Assembly: GCF_018374135.1 (NCBI RefSeq) | Contig: NZ_JAHAFS010000018.1 | Location: 1 to 46,328 of the forward strand | DNA from: Campylobacter gracilis | GTDB lineage: Bacteria > Campylobacterota > Campylobacteria > Campylobacterales > Campylobacteraceae | DNA: 46,328 bases | Direction of reading: 5' to 3' | In this document: positions 34,193 through 42,689 of the stretch, piece by piece | Layout: each line of letters opens with the position of its first letter | Position numbering within the stretch: position 1 is the stretch's first letter | Translations under genes and position numbers: made by a program | The notes under the pieces: generated by a model | The model's database searches: none | The model's input: only the letters and a program-made list of their open reading frames with translations | Told to the model about the DNA's origin: nothing

Positions 34193-35002
34193 TTATTTAT
34201 ACTCGATTTTAGCGTTTTTGTGAAGATCTGCCGCTTTTTGCTCGACTACTTTCGCCGCTTTTTGCTGTCTAAGCACGCGCTCAATAAAAGGCTTTGCCTC
34301 GCTTTGACTTAACTGCTTTTTAGCTTGAGACTCCTCTTTTAACACGACGTGATATCCAACCCTGCTTCTAATCGCTTTAGTAGTGATTTGACCATCTTTT
34401 ATCTTAGAGATCGCATCGGCAAAAGGCTTGACCTGATCACTAGGCATCCAGCCTAGCTCGCCGCCAGTTTGTTTGGCCTGCGGATCGATAGATTTAGCTT
34501 TGGCAAGCTCTGCAAATTTAGTAAATAGCGCACTGTCGCTAAGCCCTTTTAACTGCTTAATAATATCGTTTGCCTCAGCTTCGGTTTTAACGACGATCTG
34601 AGCTGCTTTTATTCTCGCAGGTTCGGTAAAGCGCGCTTTGTTTTTGTTATAAAAATCGGCTATTTCTTTATCGTCGATATTTATTTTGCTGGCCTCTTTA
34701 GCCTGCCATACACGAAGCGCTAAGTTATCTTTTACGATTTCAAGCTCTTTTTTATAAACGTCCTCGTCCATAACGCCCGATTTTTTAGCTTCATCCGTTA
34801 GCAGCATCAGATCGATGCCTTTATCGATAAGCTCCTTTTTTTGATCGGCATTAAGAGCGGCGATATCTACATTGCCTATGCCTTGAAGTAGCGGAGCAAG
34901 CTCTTTTTCGGTTACGTCTTTGCCATTTACGGTAGCGTAAACGGTAGCGTTGAGGCTGATAGCGGCAGCCAAACTAAGTGCTGTAAATAAAACTTTTTTC
35001 AT
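34193..35002 (-). CDS. PEB4/Cbf2-type periplasmic peptidyl-prolyl isomerase (SurA-like)
   Basis: Periplasmic chaperone/isomerase for outer membrane proteins. 269 residues from the second of two adjacent ATGs: AAGGA is 6 nt before 35002 but only 3 nt before 35005. Signal peptide MKKVLFTALSLAAAISLNA, then an N-terminal helical domain (DVTEKELAPLLQGIGNV...) and a parvulin-type PPIC domain (residues about 120-235: ARIKAAQIVVKTEAEAN, GGELGWMPSDQVKPFADA, SRVGYHVVLKEE). The C-terminal helix is typical of PEB4. The C. jejuni homologue (Cj0596) is a major antigen and adhesion-associated. Upstream of fba in the same operon; divergent from nth. Confidence 0.92.
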   Translation of the reverse strand: MKKVLFTALSLAAAISLNATVYATVNGKDVTEKELAPLLQGIGNVDIAALNADQKKELIDKGIDLMLLTDEAKKSGVMDEDVYKKELEIVKDNLALRVWQAKEASKINIDDKEIADFYNKNKARFTEPARIKAAQIVVKTEAEANDIIKQLKGLSDSALFTKFAELAKAKSIDPQAKQTGGELGWMPSDQVKPFADAISKIKDGQITTKAIRSRVGYHVVLKEESQAKKQLSQSEAKPFIERVLRQQKAAKVVEQKAADLHKNAKIEYK

Positions 35003-35107
35003 CATAATTCCTTAAAAAAATTTTAATGGCGATTATAACTCAAAGTTGTTAACAATCAAACTGTACTTTAGAATTTTAGGGTAGAATTCCGCCTTGAGGA
35101 AGTGCAA

Positions 35108-35743
35108 ATGAGAAGTAAAAAAGATATTTTAGAGATAAAAAAGAGAATTCTGCAAAACTTCGCAGAAGAGCGCAGCGAGCTGAAATTTAAAGACAACTAT
35201 CAGCTTTTGGTCTGCGTGATGCTTAGCGCGCAGTGTACCGACAAGCGGGTAAATTTGATCACGCCGCGCTTTTTTGCGGAATTTCCTAGCGTTGCAGAGC
35301 TTGCAAAGGCCAATCTGGCGAGCGTTAAGCTGCTAATTAGCTCGTGCAATTTCTACAACAACAAAGCGGTAAATTTAATCAAAATGGCGCAGGCGGTGGT
35401 TCGCGACTTTGACGGCGTCGTGCCGCTTGATGAAGCGGGGCTCAAATCTCTTGCGGGCGTAGGGCAAAAGACCGCTCACGTCGTGCTTTTAGAGGGTGCG
35501 GGCGCAAACGTGATGGCGGTGGATACGCACGTCTTTCGCGTCGCGCATCGCCTGGAGCTGAGCCGCGCAAAGACGCCCGAGCTTACGGAGCGCGATCTGA
35601 GCGAGGCTTTTAAGACGGATCTTGGCAAGCTGCACCAAGGCATGGTGCTTTTCGGCCGCTACACCTGTAAGGCGATAAAGCCAAACTGCAAGGAGTGCTT
35701 TTTAAACGAGCTGTGCAGCAGCAAGGATAAGAATTTTCCGTAA
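35108..35743 (+). CDS. nth: Nth, endonuclease III
   Basis: Base-excision repair glycosylase/AP lyase for oxidised pyrimidines. 211 residues from ATG 35108, chosen because GAGGAA is 6 nt before it (a GTG two codons earlier lacks a proper site). Helix-hairpin-helix with the catalytic lysine: LKSLAGVGQKTAHVVLLEGAG; catalytic Asp: AVDTHVFRVAHRL. The four-cysteine iron-sulfur cluster is at the C-terminus: CKAIKPNCKECFLNELC (spacing 6, 2, 5). Length is typical. Divergent from the peb4-fba operon, as in C. jejuni. Confidence 0.96.
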   Translation: MRSKKDILEIKKRILQNFAEERSELKFKDNYQLLVCVMLSAQCTDKRVNLITPRFFAEFPSVAELAKANLASVKLLISSCNFYNNKAVNLIKMAQAVVRDFDGVVPLDEAGLKSLAGVGQKTAHVVLLEGAGANVMAVDTHVFRVAHRLELSRAKTPELTERDLSEAFKTDLGKLHQGMVLFGRYTCKAIKPNCKECFLNELCSSKDKNFP

Positions 35744-35871
35744 AATTTCAGCCTGCAAATGCGAGCTTAAATTTACGAACTTAAATTTGACGGAATTTTA
35801 AAATTTTGATTCTTGGTAGCTGTGTTTATTATGATCTGTGTTTTATAAAAATCGCTGCAAATTTTAAAATC

Positions 35872-36000
35872 AAATTTGTAATGCAAGAAGCTAAGGCGAA
35901 GTATTTTTGTTCTAGACGAGGCGGATTTAAATTTTACGATGGGAGCTACCTAATCGGTAGTGACCGAGTAAAATTTAAATCCAACGAAGCATGAGACAAC
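35872..36000 (+). other. Unexplained conserved-looking element downstream of nth
   Basis: The 3' part of the nth-pepD spacer differs from the usual AT palindromes. It contains AAGCTAAGGCGAAGTATTTT, TTGTTCTAGACGAGGCGG, a small stem CTACC-TAATC-GGTAG (about 35945-35960) and GTAAAATTTAAATCCAACGA. In the frame ending at 35994 it encodes KAKYFCSRRGGFKFYDGSYL, with no ribosome site, so the coding potential may be incidental. It could be a dispersed repeat or a small RNA. Confidence 0.3.
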
Positions 36001-36019
36001 AAAAGACAAGCCGCTAAAT

Positions 36020-37297
36020 TTATTGCAACCTAGCGACGATGTTTCTCACCACCTCCGCCATCATCTCCATTGACGCTATCTCGCAGTGCTCGTTCACCGA
36101 GTGAGGCGAGTGGATGTTGGGGCCTATGGAGCAGGCTTGCAGCTCGGGCTGTTTTGCGACCAGTACGCCGCACTCAAGGCCTGCGTGCACGGCGGCAAAT
36201 TTGGCCTGCGGCTTTTGTTTTTGCAGTTCTTCAAGCACTAGATGCGCGAAGTCGCTGATGCTCGGCGCCCAGTTCGCCGAGCGGTCGGCTACTTTGACCT
36301 CAAAACCCAGCGCGCTAGCCAGCGTAGCGGTCTCAAAACCCAGATTTTCGAGCCCCTCTCGCTTCATCGCGCGTCCGAAAAAGTCAAACTCGATCACGCC
36401 CTCTTTTTGCTTAACGGTCGAGAGATTTATGCTTTCGTTTACCATACCAAGCTGCGTGTCGTAGCTGCGCACGCCCTGGGCGAAGGAGTTAATTAGCGCC
36501 AAAATTTTGCCGCTGTTTACCAGCACGTCCGCTTCGCCCTCGCCCAGGCTCTTTACCCACGCCAGCCCGCGCTGTTTTGGCTCATGCGCACAGAGCACCT
36601 TGCACACGGCATTTGCGGGGATCGAGTTGCTCCTCTCGCCAAAATCCAGGCTGATTAGCTCGCAGCCCTCCTCGGCGAGAAATTTCGCCAGTAGCTTCGT
36701 CGCGTTTGGGATATTTTTATGTATCTCGTTGCCCGAGTGCCCGCCGCTAAGCCCAGTGACGCCGATCTCGTAAATTTTACCGCTCTTTTTGACGCTCGCA
36801 GCGCCGATTTTTGCGCTCACGTTTATACCGCCGGCACATCCCAGCGTCACGCGGTCGTCCTCCTCGCTGTCTAAATTTAGCAGATTCGGCGATAAAATTT
36901 TACCATTAAAGGCGTTTGCGCCCACGAGCCCGACCTCTTCGTCGTTGGTAAATAGGCACTCTAAATTCGCAAACTCCCGCATCGCGCCCATCATCATCGC
37001 CACGCCGATACCGTCGTCAGCGCCCAGAGTCGAGTTTTTCGCTCTTAGTATCCCGTTCTCTTCGATAAGCTCTAAATTCGGCGCCGCGCCCACGCAGACC
37101 ATGTCGTAGTGGCTTTGCAGACAGATTTTAGGCTCGCCCTTTACGGCGTGGATGTTGCCCGCCTCATCGACGCTCACGCTAAAGCCCAGGCAGCGCGCAA
37201 AATCCGCTAAAAACTCCCTCATCTGCTCCGTTTCGCAGCTGCAGTGCGGTATCTCGCACAGCTTTTTAAAATCGTTCATAACCTCGTTTTTTTGCAT
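36020..37297 (-). CDS. pepD: PepD-like aminoacyl-histidine dipeptidase (M20 family)
   Basis: Cytoplasmic zinc dipeptidase (beta-Ala-His dipeptidase type), 425 residues. Dimetal motifs: LQSHYDMVCVG, STLGADDGIGVAMMMGAM, FTNDEEVGLVGANAF, NLDSEEDD and the C-terminal HAGLECGVL and IGPNIHSPHSVNEHCE. GLSGGHSGNEIHKN is the dimerisation/lid segment. Typical M20C pattern. AAAGGAG precedes the ATG. It is alone on its strand, with 250-bp spacers on both sides. Confidence 0.93.
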   Translation of the reverse strand: MQKNEVMNDFKKLCEIPHCSCETEQMREFLADFARCLGFSVSVDEAGNIHAVKGEPKICLQSHYDMVCVGAAPNLELIEENGILRAKNSTLGADDGIGVAMMMGAMREFANLECLFTNDEEVGLVGANAFNGKILSPNLLNLDSEEDDRVTLGCAGGINVSAKIGAASVKKSGKIYEIGVTGLSGGHSGNEIHKNIPNATKLLAKFLAEEGCELISLDFGERSNSIPANAVCKVLCAHEPKQRGLAWVKSLGEGEADVLVNSGKILALINSFAQGVRSYDTQLGMVNESINLSTVKQKEGVIEFDFFGRAMKREGLENLGFETATLASALGFEVKVADRSANWAPSISDFAHLVLEELQKQKPQAKFAAVHAGLECGVLVAKQPELQACSIGPNIHSPHSVNEHCEIASMEMMAEVVRNIVARLQ

Positions 37298-37575
37298 GTT
37301 TGCTCCTTTTGAATTTATTATATCCGCGCGTTATTGCGACACGCCCGTTAAATTTAAGCACGCCCGCACTCGCTTAAGTGCTTGCGAAATTCTGCTAAAT
37401 TTAAACGCGACAGCGCCGACATAGCGCTTCCGCAAAATACGCGCAGAATTTCAATCGCGCCAGCTTACGCCACAGGCAAGCTGCGCAAAATGAAATTTTA
37501 TGCAAATCACAGGAATTTTACCGAAATTTAGCAAGAATCTTATTTAAAATTTAGTCCGAATTTTGCCGGGGATTT

Positions 37576-37836
37576 TTATTTTACGATTACGCCCTCATAG
37601 CCCGTTCTTGCGATCGCCTCAAGCATCGCGGTCTCGTTTGCGTCATCCTTTGCCGCGACGATTGCGGTTTTGCTCTGCTGCGAAACCTTCGCGCTTATCA
37701 CGCCTGACGTTTGCAAAAGCGCCTTTCGCACGATCGTAGTGCAGAGCGGACAGTGGATTTTTTCCACGTAAATTTTAACCTCTTTGTCGGCAAAAAGCGT
37801 CGTAAATCCAAGCATCAAAAACAAAATTTTACGCAT
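37576..37836 (-). CDS. merP: MerP-like periplasmic heavy-metal binding protein
   Basis: 86 residues: signal peptide to about residue 16, then a heavy-metal-associated (HMA) fold with the metal motif EKIHCPLCTTIVRKAL (Cys29, Cys32; CPLC instead of the common GMTCxxC) and ...IARTGYEGVIV. Overlaps merT by 8 nt, typical for a merT-merP pair. No merA reductase or merR regulator is in the window. The ligand may be mercury or another soft metal. Confidence 0.8.
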   Translation of the reverse strand: MRKILFLMLGFTTLFADKEVKIYVEKIHCPLCTTIVRKALLQTSGVISAKVSQQSKTAIVAAKDDANETAMLEAIARTGYEGVIVK

Positions 37837-38260
37837 AAAGCCCTCCTAAAATTTCGGGATATGTAAGCATAAAGGCAAGCAAGGCTCCTAAGAGCGCGTA
37901 GATTAAAATCCACTTTTTACGCCCGCTTTGCAGTGAGCATGCGCGCGGCTTTTTGAAAAAGAAAAATGCAGAAAGCGCGAAGCAAAAAAGCGCTAACGCA
38001 GAAAGCGGCGCGCGGTAACCTTCCAGCGCCTCCGCGCCTGAAAAAATGGAAAAGCTCGCGCCGAAAATCAAAAATAAAAGCGCAGGCAGGCAACAAAACG
38101 TCGCCGCGACCGCGCTAAAAATCGCGGCGAATATCAGCCAGAGACTGCGCGCACCGAAGCGATTTTTGCCAGGATCTTCTCGCTTTTGCGCCAAGGTTTC
38201 TTGCGCGGGATTTTCTAGTTCGGTTTTCAAATTTTGCCTTTCAGTTATAGGTATTGCCAT
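37829..38260 (-). CDS. merT: MerT-like mercuric transport membrane protein
   Basis: 143 residues. Three membrane helices are visible: LIFAAIFSAVAATFCCLPAL with the vicinal Cys56-Cys57 that accept Hg(II) in MerT, a second at about 86-103, and a third at about 116-134. The central loop FFFKKPRACSLQSGRKK holds one cysteine (Cys108) where MerT normally has two. The N-terminal 35 residues are polar and unlike MerT; a TTG at 38230 has AAAGG before it and would start after them, so the true start may be there. Overlaps merP. Confidence 0.75.
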   Translation of the reverse strand: MAIPITERQNLKTELENPAQETLAQKREDPGKNRFGARSLWLIFAAIFSAVAATFCCLPALLFLIFGASFSIFSGAEALEGYRAPLSALALFCFALSAFFFFKKPRACSLQSGRKKWILIYALLGALLAFMLTYPEILGGLYA

Positions 38261-38329
38261 GCCGCCGCTAACCCGGCGCGCGGAATTTTATCTACAAATT
38301 TTATCGCTACCAAATTTCGCGTAGAGTGG

Positions 38330-38470
38330 GGCAGAGCGGTAAAATTTAAATTCCACAAGCCGTAAATTTTAAAATTTCACGCGCCGAAAAATTTCAAAAT
38401 TTTACTCGCTTTAAAATTTCAAAATTTCGCCGCTATGTCGCTCGCAAAATCCTAAAAAATTCCAAAATTT
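38330..38470. repeat. Spacer with AAATTTTAAAATTT and TTTCAAAATTT repeats
   Basis: AT palindromes (GTAAATTTTAAAATTTC, AAATTTCAAAATTTTAC, TTAAAATTTCAAAATTTCG) alternate with short GC blocks (CACGCGCCG, ACTCGC, GCCGCTATG). Confidence 0.65.
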
Positions 38471-38483
38471 GGCGCTAAAACAA

Positions 38484-38501
38484 GGCGCGCTTTTACGCGC
38501 C
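38484..38501 (-). terminator. Putative terminator after the Tat-exported transglutaminase gene
   Basis: GGCGCG-CTTTTA-CGCGCC hairpin; read on the minus strand it is followed by TTGTTTT. About 140 nt past the stop at 38644. Confidence 0.4.
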
Positions 38502-38643
38502 CCAGCGCGCATAGTCAAACTAGGAGCGGCAGCGCGCAGATCAGGTGCACCTTTACGTATCCGCTTCAAAGTCGCCTAGCCAAGCTCTTTGCATGCTGCT
38601 CAAAAGCCCAAACCCGACGCATCGCATAGCAAAACGCGAGCCA

Positions 38644-39714
38644 CTACAGCTCCTTCGATCTGTAATCGTAGCTGAAATCTTTCGGCGAGTAGTAATTAAG
38701 CGTGTTACCGTCCACTTCGCCGTAAGGATAGCCGAAATTATTGATCGGAAACTGCGCCGGGCGCGGGCTTAGCGTGAAGTCCCTGCCGTAGTTAAAGCCG
38801 ATCCAGCACATCTCCCAGTTGCCGAATAAATACTCGCGGATTTTAGCGAGCTTGCTATCGTCATTGCTTAGCTTCTCGCCTAGGCGCACTTTCGTAACGT
38901 CTGCGGGATCGACCGGGATCCAGCCGTGGCCTTTTAGATAAAATTCCGCCCTGCAGTGCTGCGCGCCCGAGATATGGCTGACGCCGTCTTTAGGCGCAGC
39001 GCCCATTTGAGCGCTAAATCTTGACGCGCCGACGCGGATGCCAAACATCTCTCTTGCGGCGATGCCCTGTGCGCGGCAAAGTGCAACGAAAACGCTATTT
39101 ATGTCGGTGCATTTGCCACTTAACTTGCCGCTACTTAAAATTTGCTTCACGTCCCCTAGCCCGCAGCCTAGCACGCTGTTATCGCGCTGCATAGTGTTCG
39201 CCACCCACGTATAAATCGCGCGCGCCTTTTCCAGATCGCCTTTTATGCTGCCTGCGATCTCGTCTGATTTTTGCTTGACGACGCCGTCGATTTGAATCTG
39301 CGTGCTAGGTTCTAAAAACTTCGCTACTTCTGGGCTAAGTTTTTCGTTCGGATTAAATTTTACCTTGCTAAAGTCGGTATTTCGCTCAAAGGTCTCGACG
39401 CTAAATTTAATGTTTAGCGTGGGCTTTACCACCCCGACGTAGCCAGCATAGAGCGTCGGAATTTCGCCGTAGTCCACGGACGGATCGTTGAAATTGCCGT
39501 CAAATTTTATGTCGCTTACCTTTTGATACTCCGTGATAAGAGGAAGCGGTATCCAAAGCCGAGTATGCTTGCCCTCTTCCAAAATTTCGTGATTTAGCGA
39601 TAGCCCGAAAGTTCTCTTTTTGCCAATGGCTTTTTCCCCACCCAAAATGGTACTCGGAGTTGCCATAACGGCGCCTAAAATCGCAGTGTTTCTTAAAAAA
39701 TCGCGTCTTTGCAT
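38644..39714 (-). CDS. Transglutaminase-like cysteine protein with Tat signal
   Basis: 356 residues. The N-terminus MQRRDFLRNTAILGAVMATP is a twin-arginine signal with RRDFL, so the folded protein is exported. A beta-rich N-terminal domain (to about 130) precedes a transglutaminase-like core with Cys202 (SGKCTDINSVFVALCR), His253 (GAQHCRAEFYLKGHGW) and Asp269 (IPVDPADVTK), the canonical triad. Proteins of this family are cysteine proteases or peptide-modifying enzymes; substrate unknown. It is followed by a paralogue (40143-41198) without a signal peptide, about 60 percent similar in the core by eye. AAGG precedes the ATG. Confidence 0.85.
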   Translation of the reverse strand: MQRRDFLRNTAILGAVMATPSTILGGEKAIGKKRTFGLSLNHEILEEGKHTRLWIPLPLITEYQKVSDIKFDGNFNDPSVDYGEIPTLYAGYVGVVKPTLNIKFSVETFERNTDFSKVKFNPNEKLSPEVAKFLEPSTQIQIDGVVKQKSDEIAGSIKGDLEKARAIYTWVANTMQRDNSVLGCGLGDVKQILSSGKLSGKCTDINSVFVALCRAQGIAAREMFGIRVGASRFSAQMGAAPKDGVSHISGAQHCRAEFYLKGHGWIPVDPADVTKVRLGEKLSNDDSKLAKIREYLFGNWEMCWIGFNYGRDFTLSPRPAQFPINNFGYPYGEVDGNTLNYYSPKDFSYDYRSKEL

Positions 39715-39779
39715 GAAATGCCTTCAAAATAAAATGGCTAAGCCTTAGCCCTAATTTACGCGCTGATTTTAGCCTTTTG

Positions 39780-39925
39780 CGGCTTTGAAATCGCTAAATT
39801 TTAAAATTCCGCAAGCCGTAAATTTTAAAATTCTATCCATATTTAAAATTTCAAAATTTCGCTCGCTTTAAAATTTTATAATTTTGCCCGCTGCGGAATT
39901 TTAAAATTTCAAAATTCCGTTTTAA
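39780..39925. repeat. Spacer with repeated AAATTTTAAAATTCC blocks
   Basis: At least three copies of ATTTTAAAATT and several TTTCAAAATTTCGC variants, separated by CGCAAGCCGT, CGCTCGC and CCCGCTGCG. A GCGGGC-ATGATA-GCCCGC hairpin follows at 39950-39967. Confidence 0.65.
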
Positions 39926-39949
39926 GACATAGCGCGAAATTTCGCCAAA

Positions 39950-39967
39950 GCGGGCATGATAGCCCGC
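39950..39967 (-). terminator. Hairpin between the two transglutaminase genes
   Basis: GCGGGC, loop ATGATA, GCCCGC; on the minus strand followed by TTTGG. 176 nt past the stop at 40143. Weak. Confidence 0.3.
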
Positions 39968-40142
39968 AAACTAGGCGCGTAGGCAGTATGTATCGGGCGG
40001 CGTAGGCAAAACCACGCAAAAAGCGCCGCTGTCGCAAAGCCAAGCGTACGCTTCGATGAAATGGTTAAGCTTCGACGAAGCGCGGTAGCTTAGCTTAAGC
40101 AAAATGCGGCGGTAAGGCGGTAAAATGCAAGCCGTCAGAAGG

Positions 40143-41198
40143 CTAAATTTCGCGCGAAAAATACTCGTAGATAAAATTTTTAGGCGAGTACGGATCTTTC
40201 GGCGTGCCGCCCACTTCGCAATACGGATGCGAAAAAATTTCAATCGGGACATGCACTGGGCGCGGATTTAGCACAATTTCGCGAGCGTAGTTAAAGCCCA
40301 GCCAGCACGGCTCCCAGTTACCGAAAAGATACTCCCGTACCCGCGCCAGCTTGGAATCATCCTCGCTTAAGCCTTCGCCGAGTCGCACCTTCGTAACGTC
40401 CGCGGGATCGACAGGTATCCAGCCGTAGCCTTTTAGATAAAATTCCGCTCTGCAGTGCTGCGCGCCCGAAATTTCAAGCGCACCGCCGTTTAGGGCGCCC
40501 ATGGCACCCATTTCAGGCGAAAATTTCTGCGCCGCGCCTGTGCGGATGCCGTAAATAGCGCGCGCAGGAATGCCCGCTGCTCTGCAGAGCGCGACGAACA
40601 CGCTATTTATATCCGCGCATTTGCCGCTTAGCTTACCGCTGCTTAAAATTGTCGCTGCGTCGCCGCTGCCGCATGCGATCACGCTATTATCGCGACTCAT
40701 ATTTTTTGCGACCCACTCGTAGATCGCGCGCGCCTTTTCCAGATCGCCTTTAAGCGAGCTGGTGATCTCGTCTGATTTTTGTTTCGCAGCGCCTTCTACT
40801 GGAATTAGCTTTGAAGGCTTTAAAAACTCCTCGATCTCAGGGCTCAAGCGCTCGTTTTCATTAAAGCTTACCTTGCTAAAATCGGTGTTTCGCTCCGAAA
40901 TTTCAATATCGAAGCTAAGCTCAAAATAATCGTCATCTTCGCCTACGACACCTTGCTCGCCGTATTTGCCGACGCCCGCTCTTGCCTCTTTATCGGGTGC
41001 GAAGCGCGCGTAGTACGTGCTTATATGATCTCCGCAGATAGCCGACTCTTGTGCATTTGAGCGGGCATGATATTCGCCAAGCAACCTCTGATACGGCTCT
41101 TGCAGCACTAACGGCAGCCAAAGCCGCACCTCTGCGCCGCTACTTGAAATTTCGTGATTAAACCTGAGACTGAATTTTCTCGTTTTTGCTTCTTGCAT
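40143..41198 (-). CDS. Transglutaminase-like cysteine protein, no signal peptide
   Basis: 351 residues, paralogue of the Tat-exported protein downstream. It begins MQEAKTRKFSLRFNHEISSS, without signal sequence or Arg-Arg, so it should stay in the cytoplasm. The triad is intact: Cys194 (SGKCADINSVFVALCR), His248 (GAQHCRAEFYLKGYGW), Asp264 (IPVDPADVTK). Extra loops: an acidic stretch GEDDDYF near 86-92 and MGAMGALNGGALE before the histidine. The core SGK-C-DINSVFVALCR and the region KGDLEKARAIY, EYLFGNW, NPRP are nearly identical to the paralogue, so duplication is recent or under strong constraint. AAAGGAG precedes the ATG. Confidence 0.85.
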   Translation of the reverse strand: MQEAKTRKFSLRFNHEISSSGAEVRLWLPLVLQEPYQRLLGEYHARSNAQESAICGDHISTYYARFAPDKEARAGVGKYGEQGVVGEDDDYFELSFDIEISERNTDFSKVSFNENERLSPEIEEFLKPSKLIPVEGAAKQKSDEITSSLKGDLEKARAIYEWVAKNMSRDNSVIACGSGDAATILSSGKLSGKCADINSVFVALCRAAGIPARAIYGIRTGAAQKFSPEMGAMGALNGGALEISGAQHCRAEFYLKGYGWIPVDPADVTKVRLGEGLSEDDSKLARVREYLFGNWEPCWLGFNYAREIVLNPRPVHVPIEIFSHPYCEVGGTPKDPYSPKNFIYEYFSREI

Positions 41199-41269
41199 TT
41201 TTTGCTCCTTTGCTCGAATTGCAAGTCGATTTTATCTCTTTGCGCCTTAAAATGGATAAAATTTTATGT

Positions 41270-41275
41270 TAAAAT
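41270..41275 (+). promoter_or_regulatory. Putative -10 box of cmoB
   Basis: TATGTTAAAATGGCGC holds TAAAAT about 31 nt before the ATG. AGGA lies 6 nt before the ATG. Confidence 0.35.
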
Positions 41276-41305
41276 GGCGCTAAATTTTGAAATTTTAGGA
41301 TTAAA

Positions 41306-42199
41306 ATGGATCTGCAAAAAATCAGAGACGAGAACTTTAAAAAGCTGCAAAGCGGGCAAAACCGCGAAATTTTAAGCGCGATCGAGGCGCTACGAATAGA
41401 CAAGTGCGACTGCGAGTGCGGCGACGTCGTACGGGCAAGCTTTAGCGCTAGCGCGAAGCAGAGAGATGAAATTTTGCGTATCGCGCGAGCGCTAAAGCCG
41501 TGGCGCAAGGGGCCTTTTGCGCTGAATGATCTTTTTATCGACGCCGAGTGGCGAAGCTTCGTGAAATTTAACCTGCTGTGGCCGTTTTTAAATCTGAGCA
41601 GCAAAACCGTCGCCGACGTGGGCTGCAACAACGGCTACTATATGTTTCGCGCAAGCGCTCTAGCGCCTGCGCGACTAGTGGGGTTTGACCCGAGCGCGCT
41701 ATTTTATCTGCAGTTTCGCTTCATCGAAAAATTCCTCCGCAGCGGCGCGAAATTCGAGCTTTTGGGCGTGGAGCATCTGCCGTTTTACGAGCACAAATTC
41801 GACACGATCTTCTGCCTCGGCGTCATCTACCATCGCAGCGATCCCGTAAAGATGCTAAAAGATCTGCGAGCCTCGCTAAATGCGGGCGGCGAGGTGTTTT
41901 TAGACACGATGTATATCGAAGGAGCGGGCGATTTCGCGCTGTGTCCGAAAAACAGCTACTCAAAAATTTCAAATATCTACTTCGTCCCGACCGTCGGCAC
42001 GCTGCAGAATTGGTGCGAACGGGCGAAATTTAAAGATTTTGAAATTTTGGCTCAAAAGCCCACGGATGCTAGCGAGCAGCGCAAAACGGAGTGGATCGAC
42101 GGGCAGAGCCTGGAGAATTTCCTTGACCCGCTCGATAGCTCGCGCACGATCGAGGGCTACCCCGCCCCACGGCGTATTTATGTGCGACTTCGGGCGTGA
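41306..42199 (+). CDS. cmoB: CmoB, tRNA U34 carboxymethyltransferase
   Basis: Completes 5-carboxymethoxyuridine in wobble position 34 using carboxy-SAM. 297 residues (E. coli 323). Motifs: WRKGPFALNDLFIDAEWRS, VADVGCNNGYYMFRAS (SAM loop), ARLVGFDPSALFYLQFRF, VEHLPFYEHKFDTIFCLGV, VIYHRSDPVKMLKDLRAS, LDTMYIEG and FVPTVGTLQNW. The partner cmoA is not in the window. The start follows AGGAT by 6 nt. Divergent from the transglutaminase gene. Confidence 0.94.
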   Translation: MDLQKIRDENFKKLQSGQNREILSAIEALRIDKCDCECGDVVRASFSASAKQRDEILRIARALKPWRKGPFALNDLFIDAEWRSFVKFNLLWPFLNLSSKTVADVGCNNGYYMFRASALAPARLVGFDPSALFYLQFRFIEKFLRSGAKFELLGVEHLPFYEHKFDTIFCLGVIYHRSDPVKMLKDLRASLNAGGEVFLDTMYIEGAGDFALCPKNSYSKISNIYFVPTVGTLQNWCERAKFKDFEILAQKPTDASEQRKTEWIDGQSLENFLDPLDSSRTIEGYPAPRRIYVRLRA

Positions 42200-42689
42200 T
42201 CTGCACCTTTGAAACATCTTTCGTGTACCCGTGCACCGATATGAAATGAGATCCGTGCCTCTAAAAACGCGTAAATTTTACTGAATTTAATCAGTTCGCA
42301 GGGATGATTTTGCATTCGACAGAGCGCGGAATTTAGCTAAATTTAGCGAGCTCGAATTGGATTAGATCGCATTGTAGCGATCCAGATCGGTACGGCGACG
42401 CAAATTTTAATTTCGCCTCGTGCGTTACGTTTTGCGTCTTGCACTCGCGGCGGCGCGAAATTTTGCTAAATTTAATCAAGTGGCGGTAAATTTTAAAATT
42501 TTATCTGTGCATCTTCGCCAATGCGCGCAGTACGAACGTAGCGCAGAATTTAGCGCCCGCGACCGTAAATTAAGCGGCATAAATTCTAACGCCCACGAGC
42601 AAAGCGGTATAAATTTTTCGGCGCCGAGCAGCTTCACACCGCTTCACTGCTTCTTGTGCGACGAAGCGCAGTTAAATAAATTTAAACGA
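42200..42689. other. 490-bp spacer with a hairpin at 42365-42382
   Basis: No convincing gene. GATCGC, loop ATTGTA, GCGATC. AT-rich repeats follow. A 100-codon frame 42420-42722 overlaps the end of the convergent hydrolase and has no protein-like composition. Confidence 0.5.

Noticed and set aside
35806..35994. 62-codon TTG frame after nth
   Set aside because: No ribosome site; kept only as a nucleotide element.
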